Positions 8,710 through 17,285 are shown, counted from the first letter of the stretch. The stretch: 64,000 nt of DNA from an uncultured Clostridia bacterium (GCA_937886445.1 CALGBY010000014.1:13726-77725); one strand, 5' to 3'. Notes: generated from the sequence alone by a model not told the origin. Numbers and translations: made by a program.

Positions 8710-9579
8710 TCAGCCCTTGAGACCGGAGGTGGCAATGCCTTCAATGAAATATTTCTGCAGTGACAGGAAAACCACTGAAATAGGAATAAGCGAGCAGACA
8801 GCCACGGCCATAATGAGATGATAATCGCTTGTATTCTCCTGAATAAAGCGCTGCATTCCCACCTGAATCGTCTTGTTGCTTTCGGTAGTAAGATAGATCA
8901 TGGGGCCCATGTAGTCATTCCAGGTATTCACAAAGGTAAATATGACCAGCGTAGCGATGGCCGGCTTGGAAAGCGGCAGCATGATCCGGGCCCAGATGCC
9001 GTATTCGCTCAAGCCGTCAATACGGGCCGCCTCGCACAGGTCTGTCGGCACACCGCGGTAGAACTGCCTCATCAGGAATACGCCGAAAGCGCTGAAGGAC
9101 TGCAGCACGATCATGGCAAGCAGTTTATCATACAGATGAATGGCACTCATCATAATAAACTGCGGGATCATATAGGCCTGCCATGGAACGGCGATGGTGC
9201 CGATGTAGCAGATGAACAGAAAATCCCGTCCCCTGAAATTCAGTTTTGCGAAGGCATAGGCCGCAAAAGAGGAAGTAAGGGTCTGGATGAAGGTGACCGC
9301 AAAAGCAATGATCGCGGTATTTTTGAAATAGGTGATCAACGGGACTTTATCCCAAATGACTTCATAGTTTTCCCAATGGAATGTTTCGGGCACCCATTTC
9401 ATGGGATAAGCAAATACTTCACGGTCCAGCTTCAGGGAAGAAGAAATCATCCACACGAAGGGAAGCAGGCATACCAGAGACAGCGCCGCAAGCACAACAT
9501 ACAGGATCACTTTTCCGATGACGCGTGAAGGCTTCATTTTTCCGTTGGACGGGTTGAAATCCATCGCTTTTACTGTCAT
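8710..9579 (-). CDS. Carbohydrate ABC transporter permease (MalG type)
   Basis: A 289-residue inner-membrane protein with six predicted helices. The cytoplasmic EAA loop that docks the ATPase reads EAARIDGLSEYGIWARIMLP. Typical CUT1-family features are WENY, SSFAAYAFAKL and the C-terminal FIEGIATSGLKG. It pairs with the permease upstream (18-base gap) and the binding protein at 10650-11894. No ATPase gene is nearby; Gram-positive CUT1 importers commonly share one MsmX-like ATPase encoded elsewhere. Confidence 0.95.
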   Translation of the reverse strand: MTVKAMDFNPSNGKMKPSRVIGKVILYVVLAALSLVCLLPFVWMISSSLKLDREVFAYPMKWVPETFHWENYEVIWDKVPLITYFKNTAIIAFAVTFIQTLTSSFAAYAFAKLNFRGRDFLFICYIGTIAVPWQAYMIPQFIMMSAIHLYDKLLAMIVLQSFSAFGVFLMRQFYRGVPTDLCEAARIDGLSEYGIWARIMLPLSKPAIATLVIFTFVNTWNDYMGPMIYLTTESNKTIQVGMQRFIQENTSDYHLIMAVAVCSLIPISVVFLSLQKYFIEGIATSGLKG

Positions 9580-9597
9580 ATTGTTCTTCCCCCTTTC

Positions 9598-10557
9598 TCA
9601 ATCGTTGGAGAATTTCTTTTCCATACTGAACTGGATGATCGTTACCGCCAGCACGATGACCAGCAGCACCATGGAAATGGCGCTGGCATTGCCGTACTTA
9701 TGGTTGGAGAAGGCCTCTGTATAGATGTAGGTCACCAGCATCTTTGTGGAGCGGCCGGGGCCTCCCTCCGTCATGATCTGCACGACATCAAAGATCTTGA
9801 AGCAGGAGATCACCATCATAACAGAAGCAAAGAAGGTGGTGGGGCGAAGCTGAGGCAGAGTGACATGGATAAATTTTCTCCATGAGCCGGCCCCGTCCAC
9901 GGTAGCTGCCTCGTACAGTTCTGCGGGAACACCCTGCAGGGCCGCCAGATAAATGACCATATAGTAGCCCATGTTACGCCAGACACTGACGATAATAATG
10001 GACCATATTGCCATATCGCTGTCCGCCGTCCAGGTTTTGTTAAATGTGCTCCCGAAGGTATTGAGCAGCTGGTTGACCGGTCCGTCCTTGATGAGCATAA
10101 GTCTCCAGCAGGTGCAGATCGCCATCATGGAAGCAACATACGGGAAGAAAAAGATGGCACGGAAGGCAACAGCACCTTTCACCGCCTTATTCAGCACCAT
10201 AGCCAGCGCCACGGCGCAAATCAGGGTAAGCGGAACGGTTACCACCGTATAGGTCACGGTATTCTTCAGAGCAATGCCCAGATCGACCTTGTCAAAGAAA
10301 TAACCGATCCCCTTTTCAGCCACCTTCGCGGTTTTGAAGATCGCTTCGTAGTTATCAAGGCCCGCCCAGGAGAGCGTGCTCAAGGAGCCTCCCTTCCAGG
10401 AAGCAAAGGAAAGCAGGATGGAGCAGATGACCGGCACCATCGTAAACACGGCAAAGCCGATAAAGTTGGGAGCCAGAAAGGAATACGCGATCAGCGTGTT
10501 CTTTCTCTCAAGCCGGCTCATCCGGCGCTTCTTTCGCTTTAATTTGCTGAATTCCAT
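9598..10557 (-). CDS. Carbohydrate ABC transporter permease (MalF/UgpA type)
   Basis: A 319-residue membrane protein with a basic cytoplasmic N-terminus (KLKRKKRRMSR) and six helices. The ATPase-docking EAA loop is EAATVDGAGSWRKFIHVTLP, and the conserved MTEGGPGRST motif follows. It forms the heterodimeric channel with the MalG-type protein downstream. A stem-loop separates it from the binding-protein gene, so the permease genes are probably made in lower amount from the same transcript. Confidence 0.95.
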   Translation of the reverse strand: MEFSKLKRKKRRMSRLERKNTLIAYSFLAPNFIGFAVFTMVPVICSILLSFASWKGGSLSTLSWAGLDNYEAIFKTAKVAEKGIGYFFDKVDLGIALKNTVTYTVVTVPLTLICAVALAMVLNKAVKGAVAFRAIFFFPYVASMMAICTCWRLMLIKDGPVNQLLNTFGSTFNKTWTADSDMAIWSIIIVSVWRNMGYYMVIYLAALQGVPAELYEAATVDGAGSWRKFIHVTLPQLRPTTFFASVMMVISCFKIFDVVQIMTEGGPGRSTKMLVTYIYTEAFSNHKYGNASAISMVLLVIVLAVTIIQFSMEKKFSND

Positions 10558-10582
10558 GAATGAAGCTCCTTTCAGAGGAATG

Positions 10583-10619
10583 AAAGCGGGGAAAGCGAGT
10601 TGATCGCTTTCCCCGCTTT
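10583..10619 (-). terminator. Intercistronic stem-loop between binding protein and permeases
   Basis: A perfect 15-base stem (AAAGCGGGGAAAGCG and its complement) with loop AGTTGAT. The downstream T-run on the minus strand is weak, so it fits a partial terminator or a 3'-end stabiliser of the abundant binding-protein message. Confidence 0.65.
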
Positions 10620-10649
10620 TATAGCTTAGGCAGATTACGGATCCCGAAC

Positions 10650-11894
10650 TTACTTACCGAGCACCTCGGCAACACGCTCGTTCATTTCCTCGATACCTTC
10701 TTCGATGGTATATTCTCTGGTCATGATCAGGGTGTGTTCTTCATTCAGGATGTTGCTGATCTCGGAAGATACGGGAGAGCCGGGGATCTCGACCGCCACA
10801 TAGGTGGGGATCAGAGCAGCCTTGCTGGCTTCGTCAGCCGGGAAGCCTTCCACAGAAGACATTTCGGCAGCGACCTTCTCGGAGACCCAGGCGGGACGGG
10901 TACCGGTGGAAGCGGTGGCAATGGAGCCCTCTTCGCCGGCCAGCCAGGAAATGTATTCCCAGGCAGCGTCCTTGTTAGCAGACTTGGAGTTGATCATAGC
11001 ACCGGTCAGGTTGCCGAAGGAAGAACCGGCAGCCACGCCCTCGAGGTGAGGAACAGCAACGATGCCCCAGTTGAAGGGAGTGTAAACACCGTCAGCAGCT
11101 TCGCTGATGAGGGAAGCCAGCGTCCAGTAGCCCATGGGCATCATGGCGATGTTGCCGGCTTCGAAAGCGGCTCTGTAGCCCAGGCCGGAAGCCTTCAGCT
11201 CGGCATAAGGCATGCAGGCACCGGCATCTTCCAGCTTCTGATACAGCTGATAGAAGTAGGCCAGATCGTCATAGTTGCCGTCGATCAGCGTGTTCACGCC
11301 GTCGCACACATCCCAGTTGACCACAGCGGACAGCCAGGTGTGATAGTGGGTGCCGTACTTGCCGTCGCCGGTCATGGCGATGGCCAGGTCAGCATACTCA
11401 TCCCAGGTCATGTCATTGGTGGGATAGGCCTTGCCGGCGGCATCGAACATATCCTTGTTGTAGAAAATGACCCAGAAGTCAGAACGGAAGGGCAGAGCAT
11501 ACTGCTGTCCGTCGATGGCATAGTTGGCTTCCATGCCCACGAAGCCGCTCACATCGTAGTTATCCTTCTCCATGTAAGCGTTCAGGGGCTCGGCGCAACC
11601 GGCTTCGTTCCAGTTGTACAGGTTCATGATTTCCTTCACCATGTACACATCACTGGTATCTCCGCCTTCCAGCATAGTGGTGGTCTTGATGGAATAATCC
11701 TGCGAAGCAACATCGACGTACTCGATGGTGATCCCGGGGTGGGAGGCTTCGAAGGCTTCCTTTTCGGCCTTCAGATAAGCGGTGGTGTTGGCGTCCCAGG
11801 TGACGACTTTGAGGACGGTGTCCTCGGCAACGGCAAAGCTCATCATACCAAGCAGCATGATGGAGGCGATCGCCAGAGCCAGCAGTTTCTTCAT
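10650..11894 (-). CDS. Extracellular sugar-binding protein of ABC importer
   Basis: A 414-residue family 1 solute-binding protein. The signal peptide covers residues 1-23 (KKLLALAIASIMLLGMMSFAVA, cut at AVA-ED). There is no lipobox Cys, which is unusual for a Gram-positive binding protein and suggests release or another means of retention. The mature part has the family look: LKVVTWDANTTAYLKAE, FRSDFWVIFYNKDMFDAAG, TWDEYADLA and AWEYISWLAGEEG. A strong AAGGAGGAT precedes the ATG. It is the first gene of the LacI-controlled operon and faces the LacI gene divergently. Confidence 0.93.
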   Translation of the reverse strand: MKKLLALAIASIMLLGMMSFAVAEDTVLKVVTWDANTTAYLKAEKEAFEASHPGITIEYVDVASQDYSIKTTTMLEGGDTSDVYMVKEIMNLYNWNEAGCAEPLNAYMEKDNYDVSGFVGMEANYAIDGQQYALPFRSDFWVIFYNKDMFDAAGKAYPTNDMTWDEYADLAIAMTGDGKYGTHYHTWLSAVVNWDVCDGVNTLIDGNYDDLAYFYQLYQKLEDAGACMPYAELKASGLGYRAAFEAGNIAMMPMGYWTLASLISEAADGVYTPFNWGIVAVPHLEGVAAGSSFGNLTGAMINSKSANKDAAWEYISWLAGEEGSIATASTGTRPAWVSEKVAAEMSSVEGFPADEASKAALIPTYVAVEIPGSPVSSEISNILNEEHTLIMTREYTIEEGIEEMNERVAEVLGK

Positions 11895-11950
11895 ACGGAT
11901 ATCCTCCTTTTTATTTATCTGACCGGATGTATCGATCCGGCCGGATCTCG

Positions 11951-11966
11951 TTGTAAGAACTTACAA
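11951..11966. promoter_or_regulatory. Operator O1 of the LacI-type regulator
   Basis: TTGTAAGAACTTACAA is an inverted repeat with 7-base arms (TTGTAAG/CTTACAA) and a 2-base centre. A half site TGTAAGTTC follows at 11975-11983. Both lie just downstream of the -10 box of the binding-protein promoter, a position suited to repression. Arm sequence is shared with O2. Confidence 0.8.
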
Positions 11967-11993
11967 TGAAATACTGTAAGTTCATTCGCCTGT

Positions 11994-12022
11994 ATTATAT
12001 TCAATCCCATTACATTTGTCAA
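11994..12022 (-). promoter_or_regulatory. Consensus sigma-A promoter of the heparinase/GH88 operon
   Basis: On the minus strand a perfect TTGACA (12022-12017) and perfect TATAAT (11999-11994) are separated by 17 bases. A promoter this strong in front of a catabolic operon needs a repressor, which fits the LacI gene and operators beside it. Confidence 0.9.
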
Positions 12023-12111
12023 CAATGTTTTTTTGGTGACCGTTTATTCCATTATTTTTGCTGTTTTTCATTCTTTCAGGCAGCTGCGGCTCCGTTTTGG
12101 GGCAATGCGAG

Positions 12112-12125
12112 TGTAAGTTCTTACA
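12112..12125. promoter_or_regulatory. Operator O2 of the LacI-type regulator
   Basis: TGTAAGTTCTTACA is an inverted repeat with the same TGTAAG/CTTACA arms as O1, and a half site CTTACA follows at about 12132. It lies upstream of the lacI-like gene's -35 box and about 160 bases from O1, a distance that would allow looping or independent autoregulation. Confidence 0.75.
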
Positions 12126-12143
12126 ATTTTTCTTACACAGCTA

Positions 12144-12172
12144 TTGAAAAACCGTTTCGCGTACCCTATAAT
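12144..12172 (+). promoter_or_regulatory. Predicted promoter of the LacI-family gene
   Basis: TTGAAA (12144-12149), 17-base spacer, TATAAT (12167-12172), 36 bases before the ATG at 12208. Confidence 0.8.
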
Positions 12173-12207
12173 ACATCTGTGCCCGGTTTACACGGGCTGT
12201 TGAAAGG

Positions 12208-13272
12208 ATGATCCGTTTGTCTGACAAAAAACCCAGCATTTATGATGTGGCAAAGGCCTCCGGGGTGTCCATCGCCACGGTCTCACGCGTTATGGGCGGC
12301 AAATGCGCCAGTGAGGAAGCAAAAAAGAAGGTAAACGCGGCCATCGCTGCGCTTTCCTACCGTCCTTCCGGTCCGAACCGGCCTCAGCCGTCCTCCGCCC
12401 CCCTGTATCTGCTTGCCGTGACCGATCTGATGAACCCCTATTACACCGCGCTCTGCGCCGGCGCCGAAGCCGAGGCACGCAGAAACGGCTGCAGCCTGCA
12501 GCTGCTGTGCACCGGCCCCGCCGACGCGCTGGATATTGCCGCGGTGCGCGCCGCCTTCAGCCAGCCGCTCTCGGGCGCCGTGATCGCAGGCACCGCCATT
12601 GAAACACCGGATACCGTGCCCGCGCTGAGGGAGCTGCTCATCTCGCTTACGGAACGCGTACCCGTGGTCACCATCGGCCCCACGCCGGAATGGCTGAAAT
12701 GCACGGGCATCACCAGCGACCTGTCGCTCAGCGTACGCAAGAGCATCGCGCATCTGGCCGCGCTGGGGCACCGGCGCATCGCCTTCATCGGCGGCAGCTC
12801 CTCCGTGCGCAGCGCCACCGTGCGCGAACTGGCCTTTGCCGCCGAAATGAAACGGTTGGGCCTGCCCGCCATCGCCTCCTCCTATAATGAAAGCGGTTTT
12901 TCGCCCGCGGACGGCGAGCTTTGCGTGACCAAGCTTTTTTCACGCCTGCCTGAGGATGAAAGGCCCACAGCGCTCATTGCCATCAATGATCTGGTGGCGC
13001 TGGGGGCCATGCGGCAGCTGCACAGGATGGGGCTGCGCATCCCGGAGGATGTGGCTGTGGTGGGCTGCGACAACCAGTTTTTCTCCTCCTACCTGGATCC
13101 CCCGCTCACAACGGTGGACCTGCATCCCTATGAGCACGGCGTATTTGCCGTAAACGAGCTGGTCTCCTCCGGCATGCGGGGCGAACGGCTTGTCTTTTCG
13201 CAGATGCGCGAATGCAGCCTGCTGGTAAGAGAAAGCTGCGGCGCCGCGCTGGGGCTGCGCGACAGAAAATGA
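12208..13272 (+). CDS. LacI-family transcriptional repressor
   Basis: A 354-residue regulator. The N-terminal helix-turn-helix is SIYDVAKASGVSIATVSRVM (residues about 9-28), followed by the hinge and a periplasmic-binding-protein-like effector domain (LLAVTDLMNPYYTALCAGAE, HRRIAFIGG, TALIAINDLVALGAM, VAVVGCDNQFFSSYLDPPLTTVDL). It is divergent from the binding protein/permease/lyase operon, and matching inverted repeats flank both promoters. It most likely represses that operon until an imported uronic-acid sugar binds. Its own promoter carries an operator, so autoregulation is likely. Confidence 0.95.
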   Translation: MIRLSDKKPSIYDVAKASGVSIATVSRVMGGKCASEEAKKKVNAAIAALSYRPSGPNRPQPSSAPLYLLAVTDLMNPYYTALCAGAEAEARRNGCSLQLLCTGPADALDIAAVRAAFSQPLSGAVIAGTAIETPDTVPALRELLISLTERVPVVTIGPTPEWLKCTGITSDLSLSVRKSIAHLAALGHRRIAFIGGSSSVRSATVRELAFAAEMKRLGLPAIASSYNESGFSPADGELCVTKLFSRLPEDERPTALIAINDLVALGAMRQLHRMGLRIPEDVAVVGCDNQFFSSYLDPPLTTVDLHPYEHGVFAVNELVSSGMRGERLVFSQMRECSLLVRESCGAALGLRDRK

Positions 13273-13351
13273 CCCGTACGGAAAAATTGAGAGGCAGCTG
13301 CTTCTCCCCCGCATAAGTTCCGCCGTCACTGTATAAACAGTAAATAAGTAA

Positions 13352-13403
13352 AGACCCCGCCGGAAGGAAACCGAAACGCTTCATGCTTCCTTCGGCAGGG
13401 TCT
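13352..13403. terminator. Bidirectional terminator between convergent genes
   Basis: AGACCCCGCCGGAAGG pairs imperfectly with CCTTCGGCAGGGTCT across an 18-base loop; T-rich GTTTATTT follows on the plus strand, and A-rich sequence precedes it, giving a T-tract on the minus strand. Confidence 0.6.
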
Positions 13404-13425
13404 GTTTATTTGCACAAATGTGTCA

Positions 13426-14061
13426 TCAGGGCAGGAAGGCGCAGCGGATCAGCTTATCCACATGCTCCTTGCTGAGGAAGGTGTACACCGTCTTCAAAGA
13501 CGCGTTTTCGCGGCTCACCGCGTTCACCAGCTCCGCGGTCTTTTCTCTTTTCTTGTCCGGATCGCACACGGGAGCCGATTCCAGCACCGTGCACCAGGCA
13601 TTGAGCCAGGAGGCAAAAAGCACCCGCGCGTACGGATCTTCCGCCCCGGCGTGCACACACACGGAACAGGGCAGCTTTTTATCCTCATACCAGTTCAGCG
13701 AGGATACCTGCTCCGCAAGGCCTCCCCTCACCTTTTTCGCTTCCTCAAGATAAGAAAGATCCTGACCCCTGCCCACAAGGTCATCCAGCGCGTCCAGATG
13801 GATGCTGTCATGGCCGGGGGCATGCATATAGCCGCACAGCGCGGCAGGCGCGTCCTTCAAAACGGGCGTAAGCACCAGCACCTCGCCCTTCACACCGGCG
13901 ATCGCAGCCCGTACCTCCAGCACGGAAAGGGTGAAAAGCTCCGCTTTCCGGCAGGTAAGCTCCGCCTTCACGACCAGCTTGGATACGCTCTGCCCGGGGA
14001 TCCTGCTGAGATCATAGCGGGCGGCAAGGGTATTGACAGCATCTGTGATCAGTTTTTCCAT
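13426..14061 (-). CDS. Hypothetical protein
   Basis: A 211-residue protein that I do not recognise. The ATG at 14061 is chosen because GAAGGAGGATAGATCC sits directly before it. No signal peptide or membrane helix is visible. The N-terminal half looks like mixed alpha/beta (GQSVSKLVVKAEL, VLEVRAAIAGVKGEVLVLTPVL); the C-terminal half is helical and contains KLPCSVCVHAGAEDPYARVLFASWLNAW and four cysteines in all. It ends a minus-strand cluster with the HAD phosphatase (70-base gap) and the DUF2974 hydrolase. No function is proposed. Confidence 0.65.
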   Translation of the reverse strand: MEKLITDAVNTLAARYDLSRIPGQSVSKLVVKAELTCRKAELFTLSVLEVRAAIAGVKGEVLVLTPVLKDAPAALCGYMHAPGHDSIHLDALDDLVGRGQDLSYLEEAKKVRGGLAEQVSSLNWYEDKKLPCSVCVHAGAEDPYARVLFASWLNAWCTVLESAPVCDPDKKREKTAELVNAVSRENASLKTVYTFLSKEHVDKLIRCAFLP

Positions 14062-14131
14062 GGATCTATCCTCCTTCGTATGAAGTGCCGGCATGCGTCC
14101 GGCGGCCGGCTGCACACGATCCCTGACATTT

Positions 14132-14800
14132 TCATTCTACATTATTGCCGCACAGCAGCGGGATGATATCTTCAAGGCTGTCTGCCCGGGCCCAGAGGCA
14201 CTTTTTCAGTTCCTCATCCGGCTCATCCTGATCGGGCACCGTGATCACGCGAAGCCCCGCCTGATAGGCGCTCAGGATGCCGTTCGGCGCGTCCTCAACA
14301 GCCACGCATTCATCCGGCCTTTTGTTCAGCTCCTTCAGCGCGTACAGATACACATCGGGCGCGGGCTTGCCCTTTTCCACCATCGTCGCGCTCACAAAGC
14401 GGTCAAAGCAGGAAAGCTTCAGTTCGGTGCTGCCTAAATACCGCTCGGTCCGTTCCCGGTCGGTAGCGGTCACGATGGCGGCGGTAAAGCCCAGCTCATG
14501 CAGCCTCGTCACAAGCTCAACCGCGCCCTTTTTCAGGCTGATCCCCTCCCGGGCGATCATTTCCTCCATCAGCACCTTGCGCCGGGCGCGCAGGGCGGTG
14601 TAATCCGCCCCCTCGCCGAACATCCGCTTCAGATGCTCCGGCGCGTACGGACGCCCGAGCGAACGCATGGAAAGCGCCTGCTCATCACTCATTTCAAAGC
14701 CCGCCTCGCGAAGTGTCTGCGGCCACACGCGGCGAAAATATTTTTCCGTATCGATCAGCGTACCGTCCAAATCGAACAGCACCGTATTGATTCCGTTCAT
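14132..14800 (-). CDS. HAD-superfamily phosphatase/phosphomutase-like protein
   Basis: A 222-residue subfamily IA HAD protein. All four motifs are visible: I FDLDGTLIDTE (nucleophile and acid Asp), II VTATDRE, III the Lys of KGKPAPDVY, IV VAVEDAPNGILSA. A helical cap follows motif I. The sequence style is that of beta-phosphoglucomutase or sugar-phosphate phosphatases, but HAD substrates cannot be assigned from motifs. It is 6 bases downstream of the DUF2974 gene, so co-transcribed with it. Confidence 0.9.
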   Translation of the reverse strand: MNGINTVLFDLDGTLIDTEKYFRRVWPQTLREAGFEMSDEQALSMRSLGRPYAPEHLKRMFGEGADYTALRARRKVLMEEMIAREGISLKKGAVELVTRLHELGFTAAIVTATDRERTERYLGSTELKLSCFDRFVSATMVEKGKPAPDVYLYALKELNKRPDECVAVEDAPNGILSAYQAGLRVITVPDQDEPDEELKKCLWARADSLEDIIPLLCGNNVE

Positions 14801-14806
14801 CGTGTT

Positions 14807-15862
14807 TCAATCCTTTAACAGCAGGTTTACGCCGGGCACCAGCCGCAGCAGCTTCTTCTTTTCTTCCTCGGTCAGGCCGCCCAGCACCTTCATCACATCG
14901 CTGCTGTGTAAAAGCAGCGCCGCGGGCAGCTCGCTCACGCGCTTCGCCCCGCTCGCGTTCAGCACCTCAAACAGCTTTTCGGTGATCAGCCTGCGCCTTG
15001 AGCGCGGGCAATCCTCCAGGAAGGAGGATACCGAATGACGGATATACCGCGCGGAAAGCGACAGTCTGTCCGCCTTGACAGGCTCCATTCCCAGAATGTG
15101 CCAGTTGAAGGGATCATGCTGCAAAAGCCCCACAGAATCGCTTTTGACCACCGTCTTTTTACCCGGATTTTCAAGCAGCAGGCCGATCACGGAGGCCTCG
15201 GGCACATACAGACTCAGCTTTTTCTCCGTTTCCTTCCAGCCCTCCTCCGCGAGCACCGTTTCGGAAAGACCGGGCGCGTCAAACGCACATACCGTTTTCA
15301 CTCTTTCCCTTACCGCGCTTTCCGCGCGCGCGCAGGCGTACATCGCGAGGTTGCCTCCCTTGCTGTGCCCCGTCAGGTACAGGGGAAACGGAAATTCCCG
15401 CGCGCACCTTTCAAGAAACTGCTTTGCCAGCTTCTGGCTGGGTACCGCGTCCTCAAAGCTCATGCACAGGTCCTCCTGCCAGCCGATGAGGGTGCCGTCG
15501 GTGCCGCGGAAGGCGATCACGCCCTCCCGCCCCGCGCGAAACAGCGCGGCGCAGAACTGCGTGGGCTGCGGCGCGCTGAAATACTCTTCAAAGCACACCA
15601 GCGAGACATCCAGATACCGCACGGTCTCCTCCGCCCGGCAAAGCAGCTCGTACCGCTTTTTTTCAAGACCGCTTCCGGAATACGGGCGGCTGTACAGCAG
15701 GCCGCGCGCGAGACGCAGCGGCAGTATACTGGCATCCTTTCCGAGCTTCTCAAAGGGCAGATGCGCAAGCTCCGAAAAGATCAGCAGATCCGCGGTACAC
15801 AGCGGGGCCGTATCAAAGGAAAGATCACCCCGCCAGTCCAGATAGCGAAGCATATTATCCAT
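14807..15862 (-). CDS. DUF2974 (Mbeg1-like) alpha/beta hydrolase
   Basis: A 351-residue protein with the DUF2974 pattern: MDNMLRYLDWRGDLSFD at the start, VIAFRGTDGTLIGWQEDLCM, and the nucleophile elbow LTGHSKGGNLAMYA with the catalytic Ser in GHSKGG. Mbeg1-like proteins are predicted lipases/esterases of unknown substrate, common in Firmicutes. The ATG at 15862 follows GGAAGGGGGAAACAAA and gives the family's usual N-terminus. It is divergent from the Y-family polymerase, and the shared upstream region carries two SOS-box-like sequences. Confidence 0.88.
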   Translation of the reverse strand: MDNMLRYLDWRGDLSFDTAPLCTADLLIFSELAHLPFEKLGKDASILPLRLARGLLYSRPYSGSGLEKKRYELLCRAEETVRYLDVSLVCFEEYFSAPQPTQFCAALFRAGREGVIAFRGTDGTLIGWQEDLCMSFEDAVPSQKLAKQFLERCAREFPFPLYLTGHSKGGNLAMYACARAESAVRERVKTVCAFDAPGLSETVLAEEGWKETEKKLSLYVPEASVIGLLLENPGKKTVVKSDSVGLLQHDPFNWHILGMEPVKADRLSLSARYIRHSVSSFLEDCPRSRRRLITEKLFEVLNASGAKRVSELPAALLLHSSDVMKVLGGLTEEEKKKLLRLVPGVNLLLKD

Positions 15863-15944
15863 TTTGTTTCCCCCTTCCGTACACACGGCCTCAAGCCGCT
15901 CCTTCGTTTGTTATTATATACTTTTTTGCCTTTTTGCGCAAATG

Positions 15945-15958
15945 CAAACATATATTCG
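15945..15958. promoter_or_regulatory. LexA/SOS box-like sequence 1
   Basis: CAAACATATATTCG; its reverse complement CGAATATATGTTTG differs from the Gram-positive SOS consensus CGAACRNRYGTTYC at two positions. It lies between the DUF2974 gene and the polymerase promoter. Confidence 0.5.
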
Positions 15959-15966
15959 CATTGTTC

Positions 15967-15995
15967 TTGACAGTTGGAAAACACGGTGTTATATT
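15967..15995 (+). promoter_or_regulatory. Predicted promoter of the Y-family polymerase gene
   Basis: TTGACA (15967-15972), 17-base spacer, TATATT (15990-15995). An SOS-like box begins 6 bases downstream. Confidence 0.8.
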
Positions 15996-16000
15996 ATATG

Positions 16001-16014
16001 CAAACGTATGTTCT
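16001..16014. promoter_or_regulatory. LexA/SOS box-like sequence 2
   Basis: CAAACGTATGTTCT matches CGAACRNRYGTTYC at 12 of 14 positions. It overlaps the expected transcription start of the polymerase gene, where LexA would block initiation. Confidence 0.6.
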
Positions 16015-16031
16015 CATTGAAGGAGGAGCCT

Positions 16032-17285
16032 ATGGGAAGAGTCATTCTGCACGCCGACGCGAACTGTTTCTACGCCTCGGTGGAATGCCTGTACCGCCCG
16101 CAGTACAGGGGCAGGGCGCTGGCCGTGTGCGGGGATCCGGAGGCGCGTCACGGCATCGTGCTCACTGCCACCTACCCTGCCAAGCGCGCGGGCGTCAAGG
16201 TGGGCATGGCCATCTGGCAGGCGCGGCAGGTATGCCCCTCCCTCATCTGCGTTCCGCCGGATTACGCGCTGTATATGCACTTTTCTGCTCTGATGAGCGA
16301 TATCTGGCACGAGTATTCAGACCGGGTGGAGGCCTTCGGGCTGGATGAAAGCTGGATCGATGTATCCGGCTATGATACGGATATCAAAAAAGGCGCCCTT
16401 CTGGCGGACGTGCTGCGGGAACGGGTAAAAAAAGAGCTGGGCATCACGGTAAGCATCGGCGTGGCGGATAACAAGGTATTCGCGAAGCTCGGCAGCGATA
16501 TGAAAAAGCCGGACGGCACAACGGCGATCTGGCCCGGGCATATGCGGGATACCGTATGGCCGCTGCCGGTATCCGATCTGCTGTATGTGGGCCCCGCCAC
16601 GGCAAGAAAACTGGCCCGGCTCAATATCCGCACGGTGGGCGGCCTCGCGCTGGCGGATGAAAGGCTTATTGCCTCCGTGCTCGGCAAAAACGGCATCATG
16701 CTGCAGCATTTTGCCCGCGGAGAGGATACCTCCCCCGTGCAGAACATCACCTTTGAAAATGTCGTAAAAAGCATCGGCAACAGCGTGACTGCCCCGCGTG
16801 ATCTGGAAACGGAGGAGGACGCCTTCTGCGTACTGACACTGCTGTGTGAAAGCGTGGGGGCCCGTCTCAGAGAGCACGGTTTTCTCTGCTCCGGCCTCTC
16901 CGTGGGTGAACGCAGCACCGAGCTTGCATGGAAAGGGCATCAGACGCGCCTGAATGTGCCGACGGACCTGAACTGTGATCTGCTTGACTGCGCCAAAATA
17001 CAGTTTCATCGCTGCTGCGCGGAAAATCTTCCGCTGCGCGGGCTTTCCGTGTGCGCCTTTGACCTGACCCCCGCCTCCGCTCCCCGGCAGCTTTGCTTTG
17101 AGGAGGACGCTGTGAAGCGCCTCCGTGCCGAGCAACTGGACCGCGCGGTGGACACGGTGCGCGCCCGCTTCGGCCCCGGCGCCCTGCTTCGCGGCAATGT
17201 GCTGCAGCGCCCGGTGTTTTCATCCATTCATCCAAAAGAAGACCACACGATCCACCCCGTCGCCCTTCTGCGCGGCGGAGCGTGA
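16032..17285 (+). CDS. Y-family DNA polymerase (Pol IV/DinB-UmuC type)
   Basis: A 417-residue translesion polymerase. The start at 16032 follows AAGGAGGAGCCT. Motifs: HADANCFYASVECLYRP (first catalytic Asp, steric gate region), TATYPAKRAGVKVGM, EAFGLDESWIDVSG (second Asp/Glu pair), GVADNKVFAKLGSDMKKPDG, then a helix-hairpin-helix (VGPATARKLARLNIRTVGGLA) and the little-finger domain. The form resembles the Gram-positive UvrX/DinB group. It acts in damage tolerance. The promoter contains SOS-like boxes, so damage induction is expected. Confidence 0.94.
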   Translation: MGRVILHADANCFYASVECLYRPQYRGRALAVCGDPEARHGIVLTATYPAKRAGVKVGMAIWQARQVCPSLICVPPDYALYMHFSALMSDIWHEYSDRVEAFGLDESWIDVSGYDTDIKKGALLADVLRERVKKELGITVSIGVADNKVFAKLGSDMKKPDGTTAIWPGHMRDTVWPLPVSDLLYVGPATARKLARLNIRTVGGLALADERLIASVLGKNGIMLQHFARGEDTSPVQNITFENVVKSIGNSVTAPRDLETEEDAFCVLTLLCESVGARLREHGFLCSGLSVGERSTELAWKGHQTRLNVPTDLNCDLLDCAKIQFHRCCAENLPLRGLSVCAFDLTPASAPRQLCFEEDAVKRLRAEQLDRAVDTVRARFGPGALLRGNVLQRPVFSSIHPKEDHTIHPVALLRGGA

